Positions 25,946 to 34,346 of a DNA stretch of 51,909 bases are shown piece after piece (position 1 is the first letter of the stretch; the number at the start of each line of letters is the position of its first letter). This stretch comes from Planctomycetota bacterium (lineage in GTDB: Bacteria > Planctomycetota > UBA8742 > UBA2392), in contig JADLAK010000038.1 in the NCBI GenBank assembly GCA_020848275.1, positions 1-51,909 on the forward strand, written 5' to 3'. The notes under the pieces were generated by a model. It saw only the letters and a program-made list of their open reading frames with translations. It did no database searches and was not told where the DNA came from. A program made the translations under genes and the position numbers.

Positions 25946-25977
25946 GACGCCCGGTGAACTGCCGGGCGTCTTTGTTT
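25946..25977 (+). terminator. Rho-independent terminator of the H1-like gene
   Basis: A 9-bp stem GACGCCCGG (25946-25954) with its complement (25962-25970) and a 7-base loop is followed by TTTGTTT. It lies 22 bases after the stop codon. Confidence 0.9.
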
Positions 25978-25981
25978 AAGC

Positions 25982-26072
25982 GATTTTAGATTTTGGATTG
26001 TGGATTTTGGATTGGCGCCGCCGCGCCGCTCCGGGGTTGAATCCAAAATCTAGAATTGAAAATCCAAAATCG
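25982..26072. repeat. Word-repeat hairpin, AATCCAAAATC family
   Basis: Left arm 25982-26015 (GATTTTAGATTTTGGATTG words) and right arm 26037-26072 (AATCCAAAATC words) are reverse complements. The loop is GC-rich. It begins just after the terminator and ends 14 bases before the tyrS ATG. One-armed copy inside mutL at 23971. Confidence 0.9.
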
Positions 26073-26086
26073 AGCAGGTGAGCCCG

Positions 26087-27313
26087 ATGTTCCCATCCAT
26101 AGACGTTCAGCTATCCCACGTTCTGCGCGGCGCCGTCGATGTCGTGAGCGAGGGCGATCTCAAGCACATGCTGCGCGAGGCGACCGATAAAAAACGGCCC
26201 CTGCGCGTCAAGCTCGGTGTTGACCCGTCAAGTCCTGACCTGCACCTGGGCCACACCGTGCAGTTGCGCCGCCTGCGCGCCTTCCAGGACATGGGCCACC
26301 AGGCTGTGCTGATTATCGGCGACTACACGGCCATGGTCGGCGATCCCAGCGGCCGCAACAAGACCCGGCCGCAGCTCACACTTGAGGACGTCGAGCGCAA
26401 CACCGCGACATACATGGCTCAGGCGGGCAGGATTCTCGACCTCGGCAAGACCGAGGTGCGGCGCAACGGCGAATGGTTCGGCAAAATGACCTTCATGGAA
26501 GTGCTCAAACTTGCGGCGCGCAGCACCGTGCACCGCATGCTCGAGCGCGACGACTTTCTGAAGCGCTTCAATGAAAAGACTCCGATTTCGCTCCACGAGT
26601 TTCTCTACCCGCTGATGCAGGGCTGGGACAGCGTGATGATCGCCTGCGACATCGAACTTGGCGGGACGGACCAACTCTTTAACCTGCACATGGGCCGCCG
26701 CCTCCAGGAGCAGGAAGGCCAGCGCCCCCAGGCGCTGATCACAGGCCCCCTGATCGCCGGGCTCGACGGCGAGCAAAAAATGTCCAAGTCCCTGGGCAAC
26801 GCCATTGGCGTGACCGAGCCCGCCGAGAGCATGTTCGGCAAGATCATGTCCATTCCCGACAGCGTGATGCTGAACTGGTTTACGCTGCTAACCAAGGAGC
26901 CGAAGGACCACATCGACAGACTTCTCGACGCGAAGGTGACGCATCCGCGCGACGCCAAAATGGCGCTGGCGCGCCTGATCACCACGCAGTTTCACGATGC
27001 CGCCGCCGCCGCACGCGGCCAGGCGCAGTTCGAGGCCATCAGCCAGAAGAAACTTCCCGACGACATCAAGGACGCCGCCGTCGCGCTTGAAGGCGGCCAG
27101 GTCGCGGTCTGGGCGCTGGTCAAGCAAGTCCACGGAGGCTCGAGCTCCGACGCGCGCCGCCTCGTCCAGCAGGGCGGCGTCTATTTGATCGAGCCCGACA
27201 ACCTCGACGAGCGCACGCTCAACGACGAGAAGGCAACCTTCGGCAAGGGCGAACTCGACGGCCGGGTGCTCAAGGTCGGCAAGCGCAACTTCTACCGCCT
27301 CGCCGTCAAGTGA
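26087..27313 (+). CDS. tyrS: Tyrosyl-tRNA synthetase
   Basis: 408 residues. A class I synthetase. The HIGH-type motif HLGH lies at 53-56, KMSKS at 231-235, and the tyrosine/ATP site includes GDYTAMVGDPSGR. A C-terminal S4-like RNA-binding domain (about 340-408) ends in VGKRNFYRLAVK. It resembles the TyrZ branch more than the classical short TyrS. I prefer ATG 26087 because AGGTGAG stands 7 bases before it; a GTG at 26078 in the same frame is possible. Its 3' end overlaps the convergent gene at 27292 by 22 bases. Confidence 0.96.
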   Translation: MFPSIDVQLSHVLRGAVDVVSEGDLKHMLREATDKKRPLRVKLGVDPSSPDLHLGHTVQLRRLRAFQDMGHQAVLIIGDYTAMVGDPSGRNKTRPQLTLEDVERNTATYMAQAGRILDLGKTEVRRNGEWFGKMTFMEVLKLAARSTVHRMLERDDFLKRFNEKTPISLHEFLYPLMQGWDSVMIACDIELGGTDQLFNLHMGRRLQEQEGQRPQALITGPLIAGLDGEQKMSKSLGNAIGVTEPAESMFGKIMSIPDSVMLNWFTLLTKEPKDHIDRLLDAKVTHPRDAKMALARLITTQFHDAAAAARGQAQFEAISQKKLPDDIKDAAVALEGGQVAVWALVKQVHGGSSSDARRLVQQGGVYLIEPDNLDERTLNDEKATFGKGELDGRVLKVGKRNFYRLAVK

Positions 27314-29091
27314 CGCCGCCGGCGCGCAAGCGCCATCAGCCCAATCAGCACTGGCGGCAGCCAGAGGGCGCCTTCGCCCGTTGCACAACCTGCGCCGCCG
27401 CCGCCGCCAACTCCGCCACCGCCGCTGGAAGTTATCACCACGGCAAAGGTGAAAGACGTCGTGGCCTGGCCATCGGACGCCTGCAAAGTAATGGAGTAGG
27501 CCGTCCCTGCGGCAGCAAACACGCCAGAGGTGGGCGACACGACATAGGGCGCAGCGGCCGGCGGGCTGCTGAATTCACTGTTCTGGATGCCCGCCGACGC
27601 CGTGCCAGTAACGGCGCCCGTCAGCGTGCACGCGTCGCCGTCGCTGTCGTCAACGGTGATGTTGAGGGCCAGCGCCGCCACGGAGGTGCCGGCTGCGACC
27701 GTCAGCGTCCCGCCGTTGCTCACGCTGCTGCCGAGCGCGCTCACGCTGATGCTCGGCGCGCTGTTAACACCTACGCCGTCTCCCGTGAGGTTCAGGCGAT
27801 AGGGTTGACGCACGGAATAGTCGTCGTGGACGATGCTGACAACCGCGGTCTTCCCGCCCGCGGACGTCGGCGTGAACGCGACCGTGAAGGAAACTGACTG
27901 TTCCTCGCCCAGCACGCCGAGCGCCACGGCGTTCACGATCGTGAAGTCCGCGCCGCTGACGGTCGGTACGCCGAGCACGAGGTCGGGACCCGGTACATAG
28001 GTGAACGGATAAACGACCTCACCCATGCCGCCGTGACTGACGGTAATGGTAAGGAAACTCGTATTGCCCACGGCAACGCTTCCTAGCAGGCGAGGTCCCG
28101 CCGCGACGGCATTTTCAATCAATGACGTGCCAACGTAGGTGTGAGGCTGCCCAAAGGGCGAAGGGTCCGACGAAAAGAACGGGCCGATGTCGTCGGCGAC
28201 ACGCAGGCGTTCGGGTTCATTGGTCCCCTCACCGTTGAATTCGATGACAAAGGGATTGGTTTCGTAGAGGTCGTTGTGGGTAAGGCTCAAACTCGCGGGC
28301 GCGGGAAGCGCCGACAGCGGGTTGAAGGCCACGCTGAAACTTGTGCTTGCGCCCGCCGCCAGCGACGTGGCAAAGGCCGTGGTGTCCAGTTCGTATTCCG
28401 ACCCGCCGCTGACAAAAGCCGGCAGCGAAACATTCAGCGTGCCCGACGCGCCTGCGTTGCGCACCACGATGATCACCGGCGCTGAAGCCGTGCCCCAGAT
28501 CGGGCGGCGCCCGAACCAGCGGTCATTGGCCGGGCCCTGGCCGTCATACACGCGCAGGCCGCCAACGGATTGCTCCGTGATAACGAGGCGTTGCACCGGC
28601 GCGGCCACGCCCTCGCCGACCACGTTCAACCGGAAGTCGGTGTACACGCCGGGATTGCCCGAGGGGTTGGCCTGGTAGGGAATCACTACCTGACCGGACC
28701 TCGTCCCGACACTCGAAGGGTTAAACGTAATGGTAAATGTCGTGGTCTGGCCCGGCAGGACGCCGGAAGTGTCAAAGCCCGTCGTATCGGTGCTGAAATC
28801 CGCGCCGCCCAGGGCCAAATTCGGGGCCTGCATGACCAGTGTTTCGCTTACCCATGAGGAATTGCCGACCCGGATCGTCAGCGCCCCGCTGTTCTGGCCG
28901 ACAACCACCGTGCCGAACTTGCGCCCGAATTCTGCGGCGTCATTGTCGACAATCCAGTCGACGAGCCCGCCTTGGTCCAGCTCCTCAACCCCTATCTGCG
29001 GCGAGCCGCCGACCGGCGGATCAGCCCTCAACGACACGGCCAGGAGCGAACACAGGGCGGCCAACGCCGCGACGCCTAATCGAGTTGACAT
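27292..29091 (-). CDS. Secreted choice-of-anchor D protein with a C-terminal sorting tail
   Basis: 599 residues from ATG 29091, with a GAGGTGG ribosome binding site. Signal peptide: MSTRLGVAALAALCSLLAVS, cleaved near residue 24. At least three repeats of the choice-of-anchor D/ASH type follow (patterns such as LPGQTTTFTITFNP, AAGASTSFSVAFNP and GEEQSVSFTVAFTP, at about 110, 270 and 430). A cadherin-like or Ig-like segment lies at 460-550. The C terminus is a Gly-rich spacer, GCATGEG, a short membrane helix (LWLPPVLIGLMALA) and RRRR, like MYXO-CTERM-type sorting signals. It is probably a surface-anchored protein. The sorting enzyme is not in the window. It overlaps tyrS tail to tail. Confidence 0.82.
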   Translation of the reverse strand: MSTRLGVAALAALCSLLAVSLRADPPVGGSPQIGVEELDQGGLVDWIVDNDAAEFGRKFGTVVVGQNSGALTIRVGNSSWVSETLVMQAPNLALGGADFSTDTTGFDTSGVLPGQTTTFTITFNPSSVGTRSGQVVIPYQANPSGNPGVYTDFRLNVVGEGVAAPVQRLVITEQSVGGLRVYDGQGPANDRWFGRRPIWGTASAPVIIVVRNAGASGTLNVSLPAFVSGGSEYELDTTAFATSLAAGASTSFSVAFNPLSALPAPASLSLTHNDLYETNPFVIEFNGEGTNEPERLRVADDIGPFFSSDPSPFGQPHTYVGTSLIENAVAAGPRLLGSVAVGNTSFLTITVSHGGMGEVVYPFTYVPGPDLVLGVPTVSGADFTIVNAVALGVLGEEQSVSFTVAFTPTSAGGKTAVVSIVHDDYSVRQPYRLNLTGDGVGVNSAPSISVSALGSSVSNGGTLTVAAGTSVAALALNITVDDSDGDACTLTGAVTGTASAGIQNSEFSSPPAAAPYVVSPTSGVFAAAGTAYSITLQASDGQATTSFTFAVVITSSGGGGVGGGGGAGCATGEGALWLPPVLIGLMALARRRRHLTARR

Positions 29092-29602
29092 GATCCACCT
29101 CGAGAAAATGAGATGTAGCCGCACTGATTAGGCCTGGAGCAAAGGCTGTGCCTCATGGCGACGTTGGCGTAAGTCCTGTGCCAGACAGTGAGTCTGCAGC
29201 TTTCGTGCGCCCCGGCGTTACGGGACCGAAATGGCGGGTTACGGCCAACGATTGCTTTGTGCGTTTTGAGTTAGCGCTTGTTTAAGAAGTCCGAGCCTTG
29301 AAAATGCGCCGGGCGAGTCGGGCAAGGCAGCCGAGCCGTTAGCATGGCTGGAAGCCATGTGCGACGAGGCGAACGCGGCCCGGCGACGTCCGCCGCAAGC
29401 AGGTTCTGGCGAGCGTCTTCATGCTCTTAGATCGACTGAAATACTTTAGGCCTCAAATTCCAAATAAGACAGCGGAATGGAAGCGTAAGAACGGCGGGAG
29501 CGAGGCATATTTAGGCGGCGGCAAAGCGCTTGATACGCACAAAGTGAGAAACGTCGACGACGTACCACGGGTAATTAGAGCAGCAATGGCCAGGAGACGG
29601 AC
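29092..29602. other. 510-base divergent gap without a recognised gene
   Basis: The gap lies between two divergent genes for exported proteins. I see one small hairpin, CATGGCTGGAAGCCATG at 29343-29359, and a ribosome binding site AGGAGA before 29603. A short open frame at 29421-29606 ends in ATGA overlap with the next start, but its codons are unlike those of the neighbours. The gap is free of word-repeat hairpins, which is unusual for this window. It probably holds promoters for both genes. Confidence 0.5.
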
Positions 29603-32600
29603 ATGAATCGGGGAAACTGGGTTCTGTTGTTGCTTGTGGTGTTGTTGCTGGCGGGTCTTGGGTTTGGCGCTTGGGCCGTGATGAACGGGCGCAACAACAA
29701 CCCGCGCAATGAGCAGACCAATGTTGCCGAGAATCCCGGTGACGCGCCCAATACGCCTCCCGCCAACAAGCCCGATAAAGGAAGGACGCAGCCATTGGCG
29801 CCGGCGAAAGATGGCCATGCGCCGGACGTCAACAAGCCCGTAGCGCCGCCGGTCGCCCCGCCTGATCAACCCAAGCTGCCCGTGGTCGAGCCCCCGGTTG
29901 CTCCCGAAACTGAAGTCCAGACCATCGAGATGTACGTCGAAGGCCGCGTCGTGTTCCATGACGGGGCCCGGCCCGCGCCCGGCGCGAAAGTTGTGGCGGC
30001 CGAAGCCCAGGATTCGCGCTTCCTCGATGACGATCCGCTCCTGCCGCGCCGCGTGGGTTGGGGAAGCCCGCCGGCGCCTTCGAAACCCGAAGGCAGCACG
30101 ACGACCGCCGAAGATGGCGCCTTCAAGCTTGTCCTGAAGCTCACGCTTTCACGCACTCGCGCCGCTCCCGTAACGCCGCCCGCCCCCGGCGAGCCCGACA
30201 AACCCCTGGCCATCTCTGCGCGGGCCTATAATGGGCAGTTCCGGGTTGTGGCAACATTGGCGGGTTACGCACCGGCGTGGTCGGAGCCCATTTTCATCAA
30301 TTCGTCGGCCCTGCCGACCGGCAACATCCACCCCGAGAAGATCCAGTTGCGGCTGGCGCCGCCCGCGGCCCTGCGCGGCCGCGTGGTGGACGGCACGACC
30401 AGCGAAGGCATCCCCGGCGCAACCATCCAGCTCTACATGGTCGAGTCCGAAGGCGACCGCGGCATGGGCGGAATAATGCAGAACACCCGAACGCTGCGCA
30501 CCGACGACAAGGGCGTATTCTCGGCAACGGACCTGCCCGCCGCACGTTATCGCACCACCATCGCGGCGTCAGGCTACGCGGGACTGAGCCGATTTGAGGC
30601 CGGGCGCATCGTTGACCTTGTAGACTCGCCCAGCAAGGACATGGGCGACATCCTGTTGCTGAAGTTTGGCGGGCTCAAAGGGCGCGTGCTCGAGGAGCAG
30701 ACAAACCGGCTGCTGGCCCACGTCAATGTCCGCGCACAAACCGGCGAAGAACGCTGGGTTTCGACCCAGGCCAGCACCAACGACAAGGGCGAGTTCGAGC
30801 TGTCGCACGTATCGCCGGGCATTTACGACGTCTACGTCGGGGGTAGCGAAACATCCGCGGCATTTGAACGCACAGGGTCGGACTCCAGCGCCAAGCCCGA
30901 GGACGAGGAAACCAAGAAAGCGGCCAAGCGCATGGGCCGCGTGGTAATCGAGAATGTCGAGGTCAAGCCAGGCCTGGTTCGCGACCTGGGCGATACTCTG
31001 CTGCCCAAGGGCGCGGTGCTTGCATGCCTCGTGACGGACCTGTCCGGGCGCCCGATGCCTGAAGCGATAGTGCGCCTTGGCGAAGCGCCCCGCGACGCCA
31101 ACGTGATGATGAACGACGAAGATCACGGCCTCGCTGACATCGGCAAGACCGGCCCCGATGGCCGCATCGCGCTTGAGGGGCTCGTGGAAGGCCAATGGCG
31201 CGTCCGCGTAAGGGCGCCGGGGCTCGCTGTCGGCGCCGCGAATTTCAAGTTTCCCTACGACCAGGATGAACTGGTGATCAAGCTCAGTCCCGGCGGGACG
31301 GTCAAAGGCTCGGTCAAGGACAGTTCAGGTCGCGGCATTGAGGGAGCGATCGTGCTGCCGGTTTCGCAGCAAAGCAGCATATACATCGTGGCCAAGATGC
31401 AGCCGGAGATGTTTGCACACATGGGCATCAAAGAGATCAATATGGATCACGGCGTCACCGACAGCGCGGGCAACTACGAGATCGCGAATCTGCCCGCCGG
31501 CAAGTACATGGTCGCCGCAATCAGGGCCAGCCCCGCAGCAGCCGATACGGCGCCCCCAAGCCCCTTTGGCAGCCCCGGGACCGGCAGTGAATTCGTCTTC
31601 AAGGACGACATCGAACTCGTCGAGGGCCGCACGACCGCCGGTGTTGACCTTGTCCTTGCGGGCCGGGGCGAAGCGATTATCAAGGTCGTCGAGGACGGAA
31701 AACCTGTCACCGACATCAAAATCAGCATCAGCATGGGCGCGGCCGCGTTTGCCATGCTCGGCGCCAGCGGCGGCAAGGACGTCGACGCCGAGGGGACGGT
31801 CCACTTCAAGGACCTTGTCCCCGGCAATTACGTCGTGCGCACCTCTCGCGACAAAATGGATATAGACACCGACGCCATGTCCAAGCGCCGCTTCACGGTC
31901 AAGGGCGGCGAGACCACCCAATACGTGCTTGAACTCAAACCAAAAACCGGAGTCCACCTCTTTGGCCAGGTCACTCTCAATGGCAAGGCCTCGTTTACCG
32001 TCGTGAGCCTGTGCGGCCTCGACGAGCGCCGCAGCATCTTCAAACAGGGCGCTGTGACTGGCGGGAAATACGAGTTCAGCGACCTCACCCCCGGGCGCTA
32101 TGAGTTTTACGCCGCCGCAAGCAACGAAGGCCTTCCCGCGATGGAGGTGCTTGACCTCACGCGCGAGGGCGATGTCCGCTTCGACAGGGACTTCAAGGGC
32201 TTCCATGTCAGCGGCCTCCTCAACACGCCCAACAACAGCAGCGCCGAGCGTAGCAGCGTCCAGGTTTCGATCACGCTGGCGAGCTATTCCGCCGAAATCG
32301 GCGGGCTGTTCCGCGGATTGTCGCGCGTCGACAGCGAAGGCGGCTTTGATTTCGGCACTGTGCCGGCGGGCCACTACAAGGTGGTGGCCACGCTTGCCAA
32401 GATCGGCTCGGCGATTACCGAAATCGATGTCGAGAACGATGTCACTGACCTGCGCCTGAACATCACCAAAAACTGCGGCGACCTGAAGATCGTCATCAGG
32501 AAAATCACCGGCGCATCGGCGACGGCGCAAACGTTCGGCCTGCTCAGCATCGAAGACGCGCAGGGCAAACCGCTGACGTTCGCCGACCCCCAGACCGCGT

Positions 32601-33052
32601 TCATGAACTTCTCCCAGGGCACGGAGCATGCCGTGAATACCGTGCCGCCCGGATCCTACACGGTAATCTTCCGGCCGCTGGGTTTTGTCCTCGCCCGCGC
32701 AACCAGCGTCCTGGTCGAGGTCGGCAAGGTCACTGAAGTGCCGCTGGACCTGCTTGCAGCAGCGGAGTTGCGCGTGACGTTTGGCGACACATCGATCACG
32801 CAGGAAATCTGCGACCGCGCGACGATTACGCTATTGGACGCGCAGGGTAAGGTTGTGCCGGTGGGGACCTCGATGCTCGACGGCTTCTTTGGCAAGCCGA
32901 CATTCAACAAGCCGACGGTCAACGCACGCACGCTTGGACCCGAGGTCGCGCAGGTCCGCATCAAGCTGCCGGGCTATGCCGAGTTCAGCGTCGCGTTTGC
33001 GTTTGAGACCGGCAAGAAGTTTGACGTCGTGCAGGAAACCACCCCGGAATAG
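29603..33052 (+). CDS. Large membrane-anchored protein with repeated carboxypeptidase regulatory-like domains
   Basis: 1149 residues. An N-terminal signal anchor (WVLLLLVVLLLAGLGFGAWAV, about 6-26) is followed by a Pro/Asn-rich linker to about 105. Then come many domains of the carboxypeptidase regulatory-like (CarboxypepD_reg) type, each with patterns such as GRVVFHDGARPAPGAKV, LRGRVVDGTTSEGIPGATI, LKGRVLEEQTNRLLAHVNV and VKGSVKDSSGRGIEGAIV, separated by LPAGKYMV or PGIYDVY turns. I count roughly eight to ten. These beta-sandwich domains usually serve as spacers or adhesion modules outside the cell. No catalytic domain is seen. It has its own terminator. Role probably structural or adhesive. 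Confidence 0.85.
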   Translation: MNRGNWVLLLLVVLLLAGLGFGAWAVMNGRNNNPRNEQTNVAENPGDAPNTPPANKPDKGRTQPLAPAKDGHAPDVNKPVAPPVAPPDQPKLPVVEPPVAPETEVQTIEMYVEGRVVFHDGARPAPGAKVVAAEAQDSRFLDDDPLLPRRVGWGSPPAPSKPEGSTTTAEDGAFKLVLKLTLSRTRAAPVTPPAPGEPDKPLAISARAYNGQFRVVATLAGYAPAWSEPIFINSSALPTGNIHPEKIQLRLAPPAALRGRVVDGTTSEGIPGATIQLYMVESEGDRGMGGIMQNTRTLRTDDKGVFSATDLPAARYRTTIAASGYAGLSRFEAGRIVDLVDSPSKDMGDILLLKFGGLKGRVLEEQTNRLLAHVNVRAQTGEERWVSTQASTNDKGEFELSHVSPGIYDVYVGGSETSAAFERTGSDSSAKPEDEETKKAAKRMGRVVIENVEVKPGLVRDLGDTLLPKGAVLACLVTDLSGRPMPEAIVRLGEAPRDANVMMNDEDHGLADIGKTGPDGRIALEGLVEGQWRVRVRAPGLAVGAANFKFPYDQDELVIKLSPGGTVKGSVKDSSGRGIEGAIVLPVSQQSSIYIVAKMQPEMFAHMGIKEINMDHGVTDSAGNYEIANLPAGKYMVAAIRASPAAADTAPPSPFGSPGTGSEFVFKDDIELVEGRTTAGVDLVLAGRGEAIIKVVEDGKPVTDIKISISMGAAAFAMLGASGGKDVDAEGTVHFKDLVPGNYVVRTSRDKMDIDTDAMSKRRFTVKGGETTQYVLELKPKTGVHLFGQVTLNGKASFTVVSLCGLDERRSIFKQGAVTGGKYEFSDLTPGRYEFYAAASNEGLPAMEVLDLTREGDVRFDRDFKGFHVSGLLNTPNNSSAERSSVQVSITLASYSAEIGGLFRGLSRVDSEGGFDFGTVPAGHYKVVATLAKIGSAITEIDVENDVTDLRLNITKNCGDLKIVIRKITGASATAQTFGLLSIEDAQGKPLTFADPQTAFMNFSQGTEHAVNTVPPGSYTVIFRPLGFVLARATSVLVEVGKVTEVPLDLLAAAELRVTFGDTSITQEICDRATITLLDAQGKVVPVGTSMLDGFFGKPTFNKPTVNARTLGPEVAQVRIKLPGYAEFSVAFAFETGKKFDVVQETTPE

Positions 33053-33079
33053 CGCCGGGGCTGCCCCCAATAAATCGGG

Positions 33080-33120
33080 CGGGCCCGCAGGGATTTACCC
33101 CCACGGGCCCGTCGTTTTTT
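33080..33120 (+). terminator. Terminator after the 1149-residue protein gene
   Basis: Stem CGGGCCCG/CGGGCCCG (33080-33087 and 33104-33111) with an inner GGG/CCC pairing is followed by TCGTTTTTT. The T run is directly adjacent to the 3' end of the opposing RNase P RNA gene. Confidence 0.8.
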
Positions 33121-33540
33121 GAGCGGCTCTGTAAGCCGGGTTCTGTCTACCGACATCCGCAAGCGAACATCGGCGAGACGGCCATTCGTCTAGGCTGCAC
33201 GTTGCCGTGCAGCTCAAGCAGCCTACCCGGATCTTCTGGCGGCGCGGGCCGCGCCGCGGCAGCCGCGCACATTGCGGCTGCCTCGATCCCTATTTGGCCT
33301 TGCTCCGGAGGGGGTTTAGCCTGCCGGCCTGGTCACCCAGGCTCGCGGTGCGCTCTTACCGCACCTTTTCACCCTTACCCGCGATACGTTGCAGGCGGTC
33401 TGTTTTCTGTGCCACTGTCCCTGGCGGAATAAACCGCCGGTCGCCGTTAGCGACCCTCATGCCCTGTGGAGCCCGGACTTTCCTCGTGCCTTGCCCTTCG
33501 ACAAGCTCCGGGCAGGGGCACGCGGCCGTCCGAGCCGCTC
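33121..33540 (-). ncRNA. rnpB: RNase P RNA, bacterial type A
   Basis: On the minus strand the sequence reads GAGGAAAGTCCGGGCTCCAC (conserved core, near 33470-33490), ACAGAAAACAGACCGCC, GGTAAGGGTGAAAAGG, GGTAAGAGCGCACCG and, near the 3' end, ACAGAACCCGGCTTACAGAG. These are the universal P4-partner and core segments of RNase P RNA, which cuts the 5' leader from tRNA precursors. Helix P1 is formed by GAGCGGCTC at the 5' end (33532-33540) and GAGCCGCTC at the 3' end (33121-33129), which fixes both limits. The length of about 420 nt is slightly above average. The P3 stem carries a sequence, CCGGAGCTTGTCGAAGGGC, that looks like an inserted repeat. Confidence 0.95.
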
Positions 33541-33547
33541 GCTGGAT

Positions 33548-33576
33548 ATTGTATGCACGCCCCGCCAAAAAAGTAG
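33548..33576 (-). promoter_or_regulatory. Likely rnpB promoter
   Basis: A minus-strand -10 box TACAAT (33553-33548) is 7 bases from the predicted 5' end of RNase P RNA. The -35 region around 33571-33576 (CTACTT) is weak. The spacing supports the RNA 5' end deduced from P1. Confidence 0.55.
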
Positions 33577-33587
33577 GGCGCGGCGCG

Positions 33588-34253
33588 TTACTTCAGCACG
33601 CCCAGGGACTTCGCGACCTTGAGCAGGTCGAAGTCAACCAGCGACGGGATTTCAAGGTCGGCGTGGGCGATGTCGTACTTGCCCTTGTTGCCTTCATGCA
33701 CGCCAATCACCTTCATGCCCGCAGCCTTGGCGGCTTTGACGCCGCTGGGACTGTCCTCGATCGCCAGGCACTTGTCCGCCTTCACCCCAAGCTTTTTCGC
33801 CGCCATCAAATAGGGCTCGGGGTGAGGCTTGCCGCGTTCGTAGTGGTCGCAGGCGACAATTTCGTCGAACAGGCCTTTAACCCGAAGCGCCTTCACGACG
33901 GCTTCCGCCTGTTTAAGCGTACTTCCAGTGACCAAAGCAATCGGCCCCGCGAGTTGCGTGTGCCGCACGGCCTCCACGGCGCCCGGCAGGGCCGGGATGT
34001 CCGAAAGGCGCGGCACATAATCGTGGTTAAAACGCGCGCCGATTTCCTGGACCTCGGCGTCGTTCAGGCCGAACAGGCGCTGGACGGTGTCGAAGAAATC
34101 GTTTTCGCTTTGGCCGAGCAGACTGTGGAAGAGCGATTCGTCGAGCAATATCCCGACGATCTCACGGAACGCATCCTTCATGACGTCCCAGACGACACGC
34201 TCGGTATCAACGAGCGTGCCGTCCATGTCCCAGAGAACCGCGTCGAACGCCAT
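33588..34253 (-). CDS. HAD-family phosphatase (beta-phosphoglucomutase/phosphoglycolate phosphatase-like)
   Basis: 221 residues. Haloacid-dehalogenase fold with motif I DMDGTLVD (nucleophile Asp9, general acid Asp11), motif II VTGST (about 109), motif III Lys in GKPHPEPY and motif IV IEDSPSGVKAA. A helical cap lies between residues 17 and 85. This is the subfamily I cap type of sugar-phosphate phosphatases and beta-phosphoglucomutases; substrate cannot be told from the sequence. It lies between rnpB and a word-repeat hairpin. Confidence 0.88.
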   Translation of the reverse strand: MAFDAVLWDMDGTLVDTERVVWDVMKDAFREIVGILLDESLFHSLLGQSENDFFDTVQRLFGLNDAEVQEIGARFNHDYVPRLSDIPALPGAVEAVRHTQLAGPIALVTGSTLKQAEAVVKALRVKGLFDEIVACDHYERGKPHPEPYLMAAKKLGVKADKCLAIEDSPSGVKAAKAAGMKVIGVHEGNKGKYDIAHADLEIPSLVDFDLLKVAKSLGVLK

Positions 34254-34267
34254 TGAATCAGCCTATG

Positions 34268-34336
34268 AAAACCTGATACCCGACACCCAATACCTGATAC
34301 CGGCGAGGGTATCGGGTTTCAGGTTTCGGGTATCAG
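34268..34336. repeat. Word-repeat hairpin, GGTATCGG family
   Basis: Left arm 34268-34301 (AAACCTGATACCCGACACC words) and right arm 34308-34336 (GGTATCGGGTTTCAGG words) are reverse complements with a 6-base loop. Orientation is opposite to 17427. It lies 11 bases downstream of the aminopeptidase stop on the minus strand. Confidence 0.88.
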
Positions 34337-34346
34337 CCACCTATCT

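Noticed and set aside
29421..29606. A 61-codon frame whose TGA overlaps the next ATG (ATGA), as in coupled genes
   Set aside because: Codon use is unlike that of real genes here, no ribosome binding site or homology is seen, and the overlap can arise by chance.
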